A stretch of DNA of 64,000 bases from JACVRW01 sp963728495 (GCA_963728495.1 CAVSKI010000011.1:372001-436000); one strand, 5' to 3'; shown: positions 24,738 to 34,720, counted from the stretch's first letter. Notes: a model not told the origin generated them from the sequence alone. Translations and numbers: made by a program.

Positions 24738-25504
24738 GGGCGGTGGACGCCCGACGGGCCGCGAACTCCGAGCAGGCCCGTGAGGAGGATCGCGAGCTGC
24801 TGCGCCGCTACCACCAGCGCGGCGACACGACCGCCCGCGAGGAGCTGATCCAGCGCCACCTACCGCTCGTGCGCTCGCTGGCCCGCCGCTATGCCGGCCG
24901 CGGCGAGGCACTCGAGGACATCGAGCAGGTGGGCGCGATCGGGCTCATCAAGGCGATCGACCGCTTCGAGCTCGAGCGCGAGGTGTCGCTGGCCACCTAC
25001 GCCACGCCCAACGTTGTCGGCGAGATCAAGCGCCACTTCCGCGACAAGGGCTGGGCCATCCGAGTCCCGAGGGCGCTGCAGGAGCTCAACGCATCCATGT
25101 CGGGGGCGATCGAGCGCCTGACCGGGCGGCTGGGGCGCTCGCCCAGCATCGCCGAGATCGCCGAGGAGCTGAAGACCACCCCGGAGGAGGTGCTCGAGGC
25201 GATGGAAGTCGGCTCCGCCTACTCCACCGTCTCGCTGTCCGCCGGGCCCAGCGGCGACGAGGAACTGGACCCGCTGGAGACGATCGGCGGCGAGGACTCC
25301 GGCTTCGAACGCTCCGAGGACAGGGCCGCTCTGGAGCCGGCCCTGGAACGGCTCGCCCCGCGCGAGCGCGAGATCCTGCGCATGCGCTTCGAGGAGGGCC
25401 TGCCCCAGACTCAAATTGCCCACAGGGTGGGTCTGAGCCAGATGCACGTATCGCGCCTGATTCGCAAATCGCTGGGGATCATGCGCGAAGAACTGCTCCG
25501 TTAA
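24734..25504 (+). CDS. Sigma-70-family RNA polymerase sigma factor, SigB/SigF/SigG group
   Basis: 256 residues. Region 2 contains LVRSLARRYAGRGEALEDIEQVGAIGLIKAID-type sequence (read in pieces: LVRSLARRY, DIEQVGAIGL, SLATYATPNVVGEIKRHF). Region 3 follows with WAIRVPRALQELN and SPSIAEIAEELKTTPEEV. Region 4 has LAPREREILRMRFEEGL and QTQIAHRVGLSQMHVSRL. This is the group used for stress or developmental control in Gram-positives. The GTG start overlaps the anti-sigma-like gene, so the two are made in step. Coupling to mnmA may link tRNA sulfuration to the stress regulon. Confidence 0.93.
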   Translation: MRAVDARRAANSEQAREEDRELLRRYHQRGDTTAREELIQRHLPLVRSLARRYAGRGEALEDIEQVGAIGLIKAIDRFELEREVSLATYATPNVVGEIKRHFRDKGWAIRVPRALQELNASMSGAIERLTGRLGRSPSIAEIAEELKTTPEEVLEAMEVGSAYSTVSLSAGPSGDEELDPLETIGGEDSGFERSEDRAALEPALERLAPREREILRMRFEEGLPQTQIAHRVGLSQMHVSRLIRKSLGIMREELLR

Positions 25505-25537
25505 GGGCAGATTTTCTCTCTGCGGCTCGCGCTCGGC

Positions 25538-25553
25538 CCCCTCGCCGGAGGGG
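25538..25553 (+). terminator. Short hairpin after the sigma-factor operon
   Basis: CCCCTC and GAGGGG arms around GCCG, 34 bp after the sigma-factor stop. It is short and lacks a T-tract, so it is a weak terminator candidate. Confidence 0.35.
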
Positions 25554-25612
25554 ATATGTTGACCCTGGCGGGCACCCCTGCTCGCGAACCAAAACTGGTG
25601 GAGGGAAACTTA

Positions 25613-27277
25613 ATGGGGAAGTTCCGTAGACGTGCCTTGGTGTTGCTCGTTGCCGCTCTGTCGATGCTCGTAGTGGCCGCCTGCGGTGGCGATGACGACG
25701 ACGGCGGCGGCGACGAGGGTGGGGGCGGTGCGGCCAAGACGGGGGGAGCGATCACGATCGCGCAGACCTCTCAGCCCGACTACCTCGACCCGGCGCTGAG
25801 CTACACGGTCAACGGCTGGGAGCCGCAGTGGCTCGTCTACACCCCGCCGCTGACCTACAAGCGCGCCGAGGGCGTGGAGGGCACCGAGCTCATCCCGGGC
25901 ATCGCTGAGGAGATCCCGGAGATCTCCAAGGACGGCAAGACGGTCACCTTCACCATCCGCAAGGGACTCAAGTACTCCGACGGGACGCCGGTCAAGGCCT
26001 CGGACTGGGAGCACACCATCAAGCGCGTGCTCAACCTGGAGTCCGGCGCCACCGCGTTCTACCTGGGCATCGAGGGGGCTCAGGAGTACATCGACGCCGG
26101 CAAGCCCGAGGGCGACATCTCGGGGATCGAGACCGACGACAAGACAGGCGAGGTCACGATCACGCTGACGCAGGCGGACGGACAGATCCTCAACGTCCTC
26201 GCGATGAACTTCGCGGGCATCGTGCCAGGCGACACGCCGTTCAAGAACCTCTCGGCCGATCCGCCTCCGGGCGTCGGTCCGTACAAGTTCACGAAGTCGG
26301 TGCCCAACCGCGAGTTCGTGATGGAGAAGAACGCCGAGTTCAACATCCCGGGCATCCCGAAGGGCAACCTCGACTCGATCACGACGCAGATCGTCAAGTC
26401 GGCCGAGCGGCAGACCCAGGACGTGATCAGCGGCAAGCTCGACTACATGCAGGATCCGCCGCCGGCGGACCTGCTGCCGCAGGTCAAGGCGGACTACAGC
26501 GACCGCTTCAAGGAACAGACTCCGATCAACGTCTACTACTTCTTCGTCAACCAGACGGTCCCGCCCTTCGACAAGAAGGAGGTCCGGCAGGCGGTCGCGT
26601 ACGGTGTCGACTCGACGGCGCTCTCCAGGCTGTTCGGCGGACGCCTCGAGCCGGGCTGCAACTTCCTGCCCCCGGGGCTCCAAGGCCACGAGACGATCGA
26701 GCCCTGTCCGTACGGCGACCCGGCTGAGCCGGCTGACCTCGCCAAGGCGCGTGAGCTCATCAAGCAGGCCGGTGTCGAGGGCGAGTCGGTCGACGTCTAC
26801 ACCAACAACGACGAGAACCGGCCCGAGATCGGCCAGTACCTGACGGACATGCTCAACAAGATCGGTCTCAAGGCGGAGCTAAAGGTCATCGACGCGGGCG
26901 TCTACTTCCAGACGGTCGGAAACGACAAGACGAAGGCGGCGATCGGAGTCACGAACTGGTTCCAGGACTTCCCGCACCCCGCCAACTTCCTGTTCCTCGT
27001 GGACGGCGCGACCAACCAGCCGACCAACAATCAGAACTTCAGCCGGGTCGACGACCCCGAGCTGAACAAGCTGATCGACGAGGTGCAGGCGGCGCCGGCC
27101 GACGGGGCCACGGAGCAGGCCGCGGAGGCTGACAAGCGGATAGTCGACGAGGCGTTCGAGGTCCCGTACGGAACAGAGAAGGTCGCCACGTTCCTCTCGG
27201 AGCGGATGGACTTCGAGAACTGCGTCCTGTTCCATCCGGTCTACCAGAACGACTACTCGAGCTGGTGCCTCAAGTAG
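25613..27277 (+). CDS. ABC transporter substrate-binding lipoprotein, family 5 (peptide/nickel type)
   Basis: 554 residues. A basic start and hydrophobic stretch end in the lipobox LVVAAC with Cys24 as lipidation site, followed by an Asp/Gly-rich linker. The body is typical of the DppA/OppA family (SQPDYLDPALSYTVNGWEP, VTFTIRKGLKYSDGTPVKASDW, QAVAYGVD). The start at 25613 has a GGAGGGA site; an upstream in-frame codon would bury the signal peptide. It is the first gene of a complete five-gene importer. Substrate could be peptides, but other compounds are common in this family. Confidence 0.93.
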   Translation: MGKFRRRALVLLVAALSMLVVAACGGDDDDGGGDEGGGGAAKTGGAITIAQTSQPDYLDPALSYTVNGWEPQWLVYTPPLTYKRAEGVEGTELIPGIAEEIPEISKDGKTVTFTIRKGLKYSDGTPVKASDWEHTIKRVLNLESGATAFYLGIEGAQEYIDAGKPEGDISGIETDDKTGEVTITLTQADGQILNVLAMNFAGIVPGDTPFKNLSADPPPGVGPYKFTKSVPNREFVMEKNAEFNIPGIPKGNLDSITTQIVKSAERQTQDVISGKLDYMQDPPPADLLPQVKADYSDRFKEQTPINVYYFFVNQTVPPFDKKEVRQAVAYGVDSTALSRLFGGRLEPGCNFLPPGLQGHETIEPCPYGDPAEPADLAKARELIKQAGVEGESVDVYTNNDENRPEIGQYLTDMLNKIGLKAELKVIDAGVYFQTVGNDKTKAAIGVTNWFQDFPHPANFLFLVDGATNQPTNNQNFSRVDDPELNKLIDEVQAAPADGATEQAAEADKRIVDEAFEVPYGTEKVATFLSERMDFENCVLFHPVYQNDYSSWCLK

Positions 27278-27301
27278 TACCGGCCGGCACGCATTGACCC
27301 G

Positions 27302-27329
27302 CCGGGAGGGCGCATGTGCGCCCTCCCGG
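27302..27329 (+). terminator. Perfect 12-13 bp hairpin between binding protein and permease genes
   Basis: Arms CCGGGAGGGCGCA (27302-27314) and TGCGCCCTCCCGG (27317-27329) meet almost without a loop. There is no U-tract. In importer operons such a hairpin commonly protects the 3' end of the binding-protein mRNA or lowers read-through, giving more binding protein than permease. Confidence 0.65.
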
Positions 27330-27362
27330 TTGGGTAGTGTCCCCTTCGAGGGGAGAGACCAG

Positions 27363-28406
27363 ATGGCTACCGACCCGGTAACCACAGAAGGCACCTATTC
27401 GGAACCCGAGGTCTTCGAGGAGGAGGCCAGGCATGAGCACGTGCACGGCGTGGGTCCCTGGCGGCTCGGGCTTCGCCGGCTTCGGCGCAACAAGGTCGCG
27501 CTGGCGTTCGGGTTCCTGTTCGTCCTGCTGGTGGCCGTCTGTCTCGCCGCGCCGATTTGGGCAGATGAGGTGGCCAAGACAGGCCCGAACGAGAACCACC
27601 TGACCGACCAGATCGTCATCGACGGCAAGAAGACCAACGTGGTGGCCCTCAACGGCGTTCCGATCGGGCCGACGTGGCAGGGCGAGTTCTTCCTCGGGGC
27701 CGACACGAACGGCCGCGACGTGATGGTGCGGCTCCTCTACGGCGGGCGCAACTCGCTCGTGATCGGGATGGCGGCCGCGATCATGACGACCCTGCTCTCG
27801 ATCAGCCTCGGCATCCTGGCCGGCTTCTTCGGTGGCAGGACCGACGCCGGGATCAGAGCGGTGCTCGACGTGATCTGGTCGTTCCCTGTGGTCATTCTCG
27901 GCGTTGCGCTCGGCGTTGCGCTGGCGCTCGGCGGCCTGAAGCTCGGACCGATCACCATCGCCGGGAACTCGCTCCTCGTGCCGATCTTCGTGATCGGGCT
28001 GGTGTACATCCCGTACATGGCTCGCCCCGTGCGCGGGCAGGTTCTGTCCCTGCGCGAGAAGGAGTTCGTGGAGGCCGCGCGCGCCCAGGGGGCGGGGCCG
28101 CTGCGAATCATGTTCAGCGAGGTGCTGCCGAACCTCACGTCCACCATCCTCGTCTTCATGACCCTCCTGATCGCCAACGCGATTCTGCTGGAGGCTGCGC
28201 TCTCATTCCTGGGGGCCGGCGTACGGCCGCCGAATCCCTCCTGGGGCACGATGATCGACGAGGGCGTTGAGCGCATAGCCACCGCGCCGCATCTGGCCAT
28301 CGTGCCGGGCCTGATGCTCGTCCTGACCGTGCTGGCGCTGAACGTCTTCGGGGATGGCGTACGCGACGCGCTGGACCCGCGCGCAAAGGTCCGAATCGAG
28401 CACTGA
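27363..28406 (+). CDS. ABC transporter permease, DppC/OppC type
   Basis: 347 residues. A cytoplasmic N-terminus of about 60 residues precedes the first helix (RNKVALAFGFLFVLLVAVCL). The extracellular part follows with LGADTNGRDVMVRLLYGGR, typical of DppC, and then a five-helix permease core with the EAA loop VEAARAQGAGPLRIMFSEVLPN. The ATG at 27363 follows a GAGGGGAGAG site. It pairs with the DppB-type gene, which follows with a one-base overlap (TGATG). Confidence 0.93.
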   Translation: MATDPVTTEGTYSEPEVFEEEARHEHVHGVGPWRLGLRRLRRNKVALAFGFLFVLLVAVCLAAPIWADEVAKTGPNENHLTDQIVIDGKKTNVVALNGVPIGPTWQGEFFLGADTNGRDVMVRLLYGGRNSLVIGMAAAIMTTLLSISLGILAGFFGGRTDAGIRAVLDVIWSFPVVILGVALGVALALGGLKLGPITIAGNSLLVPIFVIGLVYIPYMARPVRGQVLSLREKEFVEAARAQGAGPLRIMFSEVLPNLTSTILVFMTLLIANAILLEAALSFLGAGVRPPNPSWGTMIDEGVERIATAPHLAIVPGLMLVLTVLALNVFGDGVRDALDPRAKVRIEH

Positions 28407-29353
28407 TGGCCCGCTTCGTCATCCGCCGGCTGATCCAGATGGTGCTGGTGATGTTCGCGGTGTCGGTGCTGACCTTCCTGATCTTCAACGTGATCCCGAA
28501 CGGCGATCCCGCGGTGCGGATGGCCGGGAAGCAGCCCACCGAGACCCAGGTCGAGCAGATCCGCAAGGAATGGGGCTTCAACGACAACATCGTCGTTCAG
28601 TACCTCACCACCATGAAGAAGGTCTTCAGCGGCGACCTGGAGTCGTACTACACGCAGCTGCCGGTGAACGAGGAGATAAAGAAGGGCCTTCCCCGCACGC
28701 TGTCACTGGCCATCGGCGCGGCGCTGCTGTGGCTGTTCGTGGCCGTCTGCTTCGGGCTCTACAGCGCGGTGAAGGCGGGCAAGTTCGCCGATCGCTTTCT
28801 CACCATCATCGCCCTGATCGGCATCTCGATGCCGGTCTTCTGGATCGGCGCGCTCATGAACTACTACCTCGGGTTCAAGCTCGGGATCTTCCCCAACGGC
28901 GGCTACGTCGAGCTGACGGCGGACCCGATCGACTGGGCCTACCACCTGATCCTGCCCTGGACCGCGCTGGCGATCCTGTTCATCGGCTTCTACTCGCGCG
29001 TGCTCAGATCGAACGTGCTCGACACGATCAACGAGGACTATGTCCGCACGGCGCGGGCGAAGGGATTGGGGGAGCGCGACATCATGGTCCGTCACGTGCT
29101 CCGGAACTCGATGATCCCGATCATCACCCTCTGGGGGCTCGACTTCGGAGCGGTGCTGGGCGGCGGCGCGATCCTGACCGAGACGGTCTTCGACCTCCAG
29201 GGGGTCGGCCAGTACGCGGCCGACTCGATCGGGCAGCTCGACGTGCCGCCGGTGCTGGCGGTGACGCTGTTCGCGGCCTTCTTCATCGTTGTAATGAACG
29301 CGCTCGTGGACATCATCTACGCCTACCTCGACCCGAGGATCCGGCTCACGTGA
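28406..29353 (+). CDS. ABC transporter permease, DppB/OppB type
   Basis: 315 residues, six hydrophobic helices. The N-terminus ARFVIRRLIQMVLVMFAVSV and the EAA loop YVRTARAKGLGERDIMVRHV followed by LRNSMIPI are characteristic of DppB/OppB. It forms the membrane channel with the preceding DppC-type protein. In most operons the B subunit precedes C; here the order is reversed, which is unusual but not rare. Confidence 0.93.
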   Translation: MARFVIRRLIQMVLVMFAVSVLTFLIFNVIPNGDPAVRMAGKQPTETQVEQIRKEWGFNDNIVVQYLTTMKKVFSGDLESYYTQLPVNEEIKKGLPRTLSLAIGAALLWLFVAVCFGLYSAVKAGKFADRFLTIIALIGISMPVFWIGALMNYYLGFKLGIFPNGGYVELTADPIDWAYHLILPWTALAILFIGFYSRVLRSNVLDTINEDYVRTARAKGLGERDIMVRHVLRNSMIPIITLWGLDFGAVLGGGAILTETVFDLQGVGQYAADSIGQLDVPPVLAVTLFAAFFIVVMNALVDIIYAYLDPRIRLT

Positions 29354-30431
29354 GCACGACCAAGCCGGGCTCTCGCCCGCCAAGCGACGAGCCGCTTCTG
29401 CGCGTGGACGACCTGCGTGTCTCCTTCGCCACCGAGGAGGGCATCGTGCAGGCGGTGGACGGGGTGACCTTCGACCTGGCGGCCGGCGAGGTGCTGGCGG
29501 TGGTGGGGGAGTCAGGCTCGGGCAAGTCGGTGAGCGCGATGACCCTGCTCGGCCTCACGCGCTCCCCCAACGCGCACTTCGGGGGGCAGGCGCATTACAA
29601 GGGGACGGAGCTGATCGGGGCCTCGGAGAACGAGCTGCGCAAGGTGCGCGGCGCCGAGATCGCGATGATCTTCCAGGACCCGATGACCTCGCTGAACCCG
29701 GTCCAGAAGATCGGGGACCAGATCATCGAGCAGATCCGCGAGCACGAGGGCGTGCCCGAGCAGCAGGCCCGGGAGCGCTGCATCGAGATGCTCGACAAGG
29801 TCGGCATTCCGCGCGCGCGGGAACGGGTGGACAACTATCCGTTCGAGTTCTCGGGCGGGATGCGCCAGCGCGTGATCATCGCCCTGGCGCTGTCGTGCAA
29901 CCCGTCGATCCTGATCGCCGACGAGCCCACCACCGCGCTCGATGTGACGATCCAGGCCCAGATCCTCCAGCGCATCCGGGAGCTGCGCGAGGAGACGGGC
30001 GCGGCGGTGATCCTCGTGACCCACGATCTCGGCGTGGTGGCGGACATCGCCGACCGCATCGCGGTGATGTACTCGGGCCGGATCGTGGAGCAGGGGACGC
30101 TGGACGAGATCTTCTACGACCCGCAGCACCCCTACACGTGGGGTCTGCTGGGTTCGATCACCCGCGTCGACCGGCCGCGCCCCGAGCGCCTGCCGGCGAT
30201 CAAGGGCCTGCCGCCCTCCCTGGCCGACCGGCCCGAGGGCTGCCACTTCCGGCCCCGCTGCCCGCACGAGTTCGCCGAGTGCGGCAAGGTCCCGCCGCTC
30301 GAGGCGCACCTGTCCGAGGCCCCCGAGCACCGGGATCGCTGCTGGCTCGGCGTCGAGGAGAAGCGCAAGCTGCGCGAGGTGAGGCCGGGCGAGATCGGTC
30401 TGCCGACCAAGGGTGAGGAGGCGCCGGCCGC

Positions 30432-30435
<4 letters not shown>
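29350..30435 (+). CDS. ABC transporter ATPase, DppD/OppD type
   Basis: 361 residues from a GTG overlapping the permease stop (GTGA). Walker A is GESGSGKS, the signature FSGGMRQRV, Walker B ILIADEPTTALD, with a switch histidine in LVTHDLGVV. The C-terminal oligopeptide-type extension carries a four-cysteine pattern (CHFRPRC, ECG, DRCW) as in related DppD/OppD proteins. It powers the importer together with the DppF-type ATPase that follows. Confidence 0.94.
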
Positions 30436-31523
<1,088 letters not shown>

Positions 31524-31536
31524 CCAGGTTCCCTCC

Positions 31537-31572
31537 AAGAACCCCCCAAGCGGGCGTTCTTTCGCTTGTTTG
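31537..31572 (+). terminator. Imperfect hairpin with T-rich tail after the importer operon
   Basis: AGAAC/GTTCT (31538-31542/31556-31560) continue, after one mismatch, into CCC/GGG. The stem is followed by TTTCGCTTGTTT. It resembles an intrinsic terminator. Confidence 0.5.
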
Positions 31573-31625
31573 AGCGAGAACTCGAGGGGGGAAGTTGAAA
31601 ACGTCGGGCTCGTCTGACACATTCC

Positions 31626-31709
31626 CGCGCGTCTGCGCGAATTCACGGATGAAGCTCGTGCAATCCAAGGATGGAAAGGGGGCAGCGCCCAATGCCCAGC
31701 CGTAAGTAG
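31626..31709 (+). repeat. 84-bp tandem repeat, copy 1, ending in a five-codon micro-ORF
   Basis: Copy 1 of a pair; copy 2 begins 113 bp later and has exactly the same length. About 63 of 84 positions match by eye. The last 26 bp are identical, covering an upstream AGCGCCCA and the micro-ORF ATG-CCC-AGC-CGT-AAG-TAG (31692-31709, peptide MPSRK). A GGAAAGGGGG tract lies 9-18 bp before the ATG. Conserved blocks CTGCGCGA and GAAGCYCGTGCAA flank variable arms. This looks like a structured RNA or leader-peptide element, not a protein gene. Confidence 0.6.
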
Positions 31710-31738
31710 CTCCACTTCTCGCGCCAGCGTCGTTTTAT

Positions 31739-31822
31739 CGCACGCCTGCGCGAAGTTCAAGTAGAAGCCCGTGCAAATCTTGAAATGAGAAGAGGGAGCG
31801 CCCAATGCCCAGCCGTAAGTAG
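31739..31822 (+). repeat. 84-bp tandem repeat, copy 2, ending in the same micro-ORF
   Basis: Copy 2 lies 92 bp before the MFS gene. The micro-ORF at 31805-31822 again encodes MPSRK, with GAGAAGAGGG as purine-rich ribosome site. Where copy 1 can pair GGAT with ATCC, copy 2 can pair TTCAAG with CTTGAA around the same conserved GAAGCCCGTGCAA loop. This is suggestive of structure being kept while sequence changed. Confidence 0.6.
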
Positions 31823-31913
31823 CCTTCCATTGCCGTGCGTTTGAGCTCGGCCTAGATCACATTCCGCCGAGCCGCGAAGCGCGACGGCGGCTTATCGAGG
31901 AGTAAAGGAATAG

Positions 31914-33191
31914 GTGAAGGAAGTCCTCGCCCTGTTGCGGGCGGAGCCGCGCGCGCGCTGGTTCTTCGCCACCCTCACGCAATCGGCGCTGGGGACCGGA
32001 GCCGCGTATCCGGCCCTCTTGCTGATCGCCTACGAGCGGTTTCATTCCCCGTGGGCGATCAGTGCAGTTCTCGTGGCCGACCTGGCTCCTGCCATGTTCC
32101 TCGGCCCGCTGTTCGGCGCGCTCGCTGACCGCTGGTCTCGTCGCTCGTGCGCGGTTGCGGGTGACGTGGCGCGCGTGGGGGCATTCGTCGGGATCGCCTT
32201 GGCGCAGGATTTCGCACTCACGATCGCGTTTGCTCTGCTGGCCGGTGCGGGAACAGCCCTGTTCACCCCTGCCACCCTGGCCGGGCTGCCGAGCCTGGTC
32301 AGCAAGGAGCGCATTCCGGCGGCCAACTCGCTCTATGGAGCGATCGCCGACCTCGGCTTCACCGCCGGTCCGGTCCTCGCGGCGCTGGTCCTCGTCCTCG
32401 CGGGGCCGGAGGAGATCCTGTTGCTCAACGGCGTCAGCTTCGCTCTATCCGCGTTTGTGCTGGCCCGCCTTCCTTTTGGCGCCGCACCGACAACCGCTGC
32501 TCGAGCCGGCGGTTGGGCCACTCCCTCGCTACTTCGGGAAACTCGCGAGGGGTTGGCGACAGTCGCCCGGATGCGGGGTATCCGAGTCGTTATCGCAGGA
32601 TCAACCGGAGCCCTCTTCTTTGGCGGGCTGTTCAACGTCGCGGAGTTGCTGTTCGCGACTGAAGACCTCAACGCTGGCGACGCGGCGTACTCCATCCTCG
32701 TCGCTCTGTTCGGGTTCGGGTTCGTGTTTGGCTCTCTTGCCGGGTCGAAGGGCGGCGTGCCCGAGCTGCTGCGTAAGCGCTTCCTTCAGGGGGCGGTCCT
32801 AATGGGGCTCGGCTTTCTTCTCGCCGGTCTTGCGCCAACGGTCGTCGTGGCGTTCGTCACGTTCATGCTGGCCGGCTTCGGGAACGGGCTGCTGCTCGTC
32901 CATGAGCGAGTGATCGTCCAGGAGACAGTTCCCGACGCGATGCTTGGCCGGGCGTTCGGGGTCAAGGACGCGCTGGCCTCGTGGGCGTTCGGCCTGGCCT
33001 TCTTGGCAGCGGGAGCCCTCCTCACCGTTGTCGAGCCGCGTGAGCTCATCGTGGGCTCGGGAGTCGGCGGGCTCCTGGTGGCAGCGGCCTGCGCCTTGGC
33101 CCTTCGGCAAGAAGGTAGTCTCGAAGGAGATCCGAAGGCTGCGGGAAGGCTAAGCGGCCGAGGCGGGCTGCCGAGCCTGCGCCGAGAGTAG
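31914..33191 (+). CDS. MFS transporter (EntS/multidrug exporter-like)
   Basis: 425 residues, about 12 helices. The N-terminal AEPRARWFFATLTQSALGTGAAYPALL and the loop 2 signature GPLFGALADRWSRR are those of the major facilitator EntS/drug-export group. The GTG start has a good GGAG/AAGGA site. It probably exports a small hydrophobic compound, toxin or siderophore. The two 84-bp repeats directly upstream may lie in its leader and control it. Its last 42 bp overlap the HD-GYP gene on the other strand. Confidence 0.88.
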   Translation: MKEVLALLRAEPRARWFFATLTQSALGTGAAYPALLLIAYERFHSPWAISAVLVADLAPAMFLGPLFGALADRWSRRSCAVAGDVARVGAFVGIALAQDFALTIAFALLAGAGTALFTPATLAGLPSLVSKERIPAANSLYGAIADLGFTAGPVLAALVLVLAGPEEILLLNGVSFALSAFVLARLPFGAAPTTAARAGGWATPSLLRETREGLATVARMRGIRVVIAGSTGALFFGGLFNVAELLFATEDLNAGDAAYSILVALFGFGFVFGSLAGSKGGVPELLRKRFLQGAVLMGLGFLLAGLAPTVVVAFVTFMLAGFGNGLLLVHERVIVQETVPDAMLGRAFGVKDALASWAFGLAFLAAGALLTVVEPRELIVGSGVGGLLVAAACALALRQEGSLEGDPKAAGRLSGRGGLPSLRRE

Positions 33192-34526
33192 GACGGCACG
33201 GACGGTGTCCGTGGCGGCGACATGCGCCAGTCCCTCCTCGACCACTTTCGTTAGAACCCGGACAACTTCGGGGTCGAACTGAGTTCCGGCGTGCTTCCGA
33301 AGCTCGTCGAGTGCGACGTCCGACGCGAGGGCGTCTCGATAGGGCCGGTCGGTTGTCATGGCGTTATAGGCGTCGCAGGCAAAAACGATCCGCGAAGCCA
33401 ACGAGATGGCATCGCCTTGGAGACCGTCTGGATATCCACACCCGTCCCAGCGTTCGTGACACGAGCGGACTATCTCTCCGACCCTCCCAAGCACGCCGCC
33501 TACGCGATCGAGAATGAACTGTCCTTCGATCGTGTGACTTTTGATGACCTCGAACTCACTGTGAGTCAGCGCCGAAGGCTTGTGCAGGATCTCCTTGGGA
33601 ATGGAGATTTTCCCGACGTCGTGAAGCATCGCTGCGAACTCGAGTTCTTGGCGATCCGTCTCAGCAATCCCCATCTGGTCTGCGACGGCGTCCACCAGCT
33701 CGAGCACCGAGCGAGAATGGTGGGCGGTGTATTCGTCGTCGAACTCGAGGATGTCCGAAAGGACCATTACGGTTCCTCGGTAGGCGCGATTGAGTTCCAA
33801 GGCGGCCGCGTAACGCTCGCGACGGTCGCGGGAAAAGATCTCGAGCAGCCACACGAATGGTCCCAGGGCGACCAGGGCGATAGGTTCCGGATAGGCGGCC
33901 ACCGAAACCAAGAAAGCGATCGGCGACAGAATCGCGTCGATTCGAGCAACGCTTGCCCAGGAGCTGAGGACCTCCCGGATCGGGAGGCGGTCGGTCAACC
34001 GATTTCTGAGGAGATCCCAGCTGAGGTCGCAGGTGGACTGCGCGAGATACGCAAGGACGTAGACCTCAGCCAGAGGCAGCGTCGCCGGGCCGGGCGCCAA
34101 GGCCGCAAGAACGAGGACGGGACCGAGTGCGAACCAGCAGTCGCCAATCGTTGTGACGGCGCGGTCCCCGTGCCACAGGCCTCGTAGGAAGTCGGGCATC
34201 ACGCCGAGCACGGCTCCGGCGGCCACCATCAGCGGCACCAGCGGAAGCGGAGCAAGCGCCAGCATGGCGACGAAGACGAGCTGCTCGGGAACAACGTAGG
34301 TATCGCCGAACTCGAAGCGAACGCGCGAAACGAGCGCATATCCGCCGACGAGGCCCAAGGCCAGAACGGGATCGGCGGCGCGCTCGGAGGGCAGCACGGA
34401 GGCCAATACGCCGGCGACCACCAGGAAAACGGCAGCAGAGGCCCCTCGCACGATCGCCTCGTGCCTTGGCATCCTGCAAGCGCGACGCACACGCGCTTCC
34501 CCCACGAGTTGCTCCGCCAACCGCAT
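33150..34526 (-). CDS. Membrane HD-GYP-domain protein, probable c-di-GMP phosphodiesterase
   Basis: 458 residues. About seven hydrophobic segments (residues 25-230) form a membrane sensor-like part. A short linker leads to an HD-GYP domain with HDVGK (His302, Asp303, Lys306), His331, and HERWDGCGYPDGL (His357, GYP 364-366). These match the catalytic set, so it should linearise c-di-GMP. The ATG at 34526 was chosen; an ATG at 34472 preceded by GCAGG is a possible alternative. Its signal links to the c-di-GMP riboswitch before the pilin gene. Confidence 0.88.
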   Translation of the reverse strand: MRLAEQLVGEARVRRACRMPRHEAIVRGASAAVFLVVAGVLASVLPSERAADPVLALGLVGGYALVSRVRFEFGDTYVVPEQLVFVAMLALAPLPLVPLMVAAGAVLGVMPDFLRGLWHGDRAVTTIGDCWFALGPVLVLAALAPGPATLPLAEVYVLAYLAQSTCDLSWDLLRNRLTDRLPIREVLSSWASVARIDAILSPIAFLVSVAAYPEPIALVALGPFVWLLEIFSRDRRERYAAALELNRAYRGTVMVLSDILEFDDEYTAHHSRSVLELVDAVADQMGIAETDRQELEFAAMLHDVGKISIPKEILHKPSALTHSEFEVIKSHTIEGQFILDRVGGVLGRVGEIVRSCHERWDGCGYPDGLQGDAISLASRIVFACDAYNAMTTDRPYRDALASDVALDELRKHAGTQFDPEVVRVLTKVVEEGLAHVAATDTVRAVLLSAQARQPASAA

Positions 34527-34714
34527 CAAATTTGATCGTCGGGGCTTTCCGGGAATGGCGGAGGTTTGAACCAGAAGTGCATACCTTCCAACCCACAAAC
34601 CTACATCCCGGAGGCAGGGTTGTGAGAAAACCGACGCAAGAAGCGAAGGGCAGCAATCTGATCGGGCCGAGCGCTGCACCCGCTGGCAAGTGGATGCCCG
34701 CCCGGGCGGGCTCC

Positions 34715-34720
34715 TAAACT
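34715..34720 (+). promoter_or_regulatory. Probable -10 element (TAAACT) for alaS
   Basis: TAAACT ends 8 bp before the alaS ATG, and there is no Shine-Dalgarno between, so alaS may be transcribed without a leader. No clear -35 was found. Confidence 0.4.

Larger units (their letters stand above)
31524..31913. other. 390-bp non-coding region between importer operon and MFS gene
   Basis: Holds the importer terminator hairpin, the two 84-bp repeats and, at its end, a GGAGTAAAGGA ribosome site for the MFS gene. No longer reading frame in it has a convincing start and composition. Confidence 0.7.
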
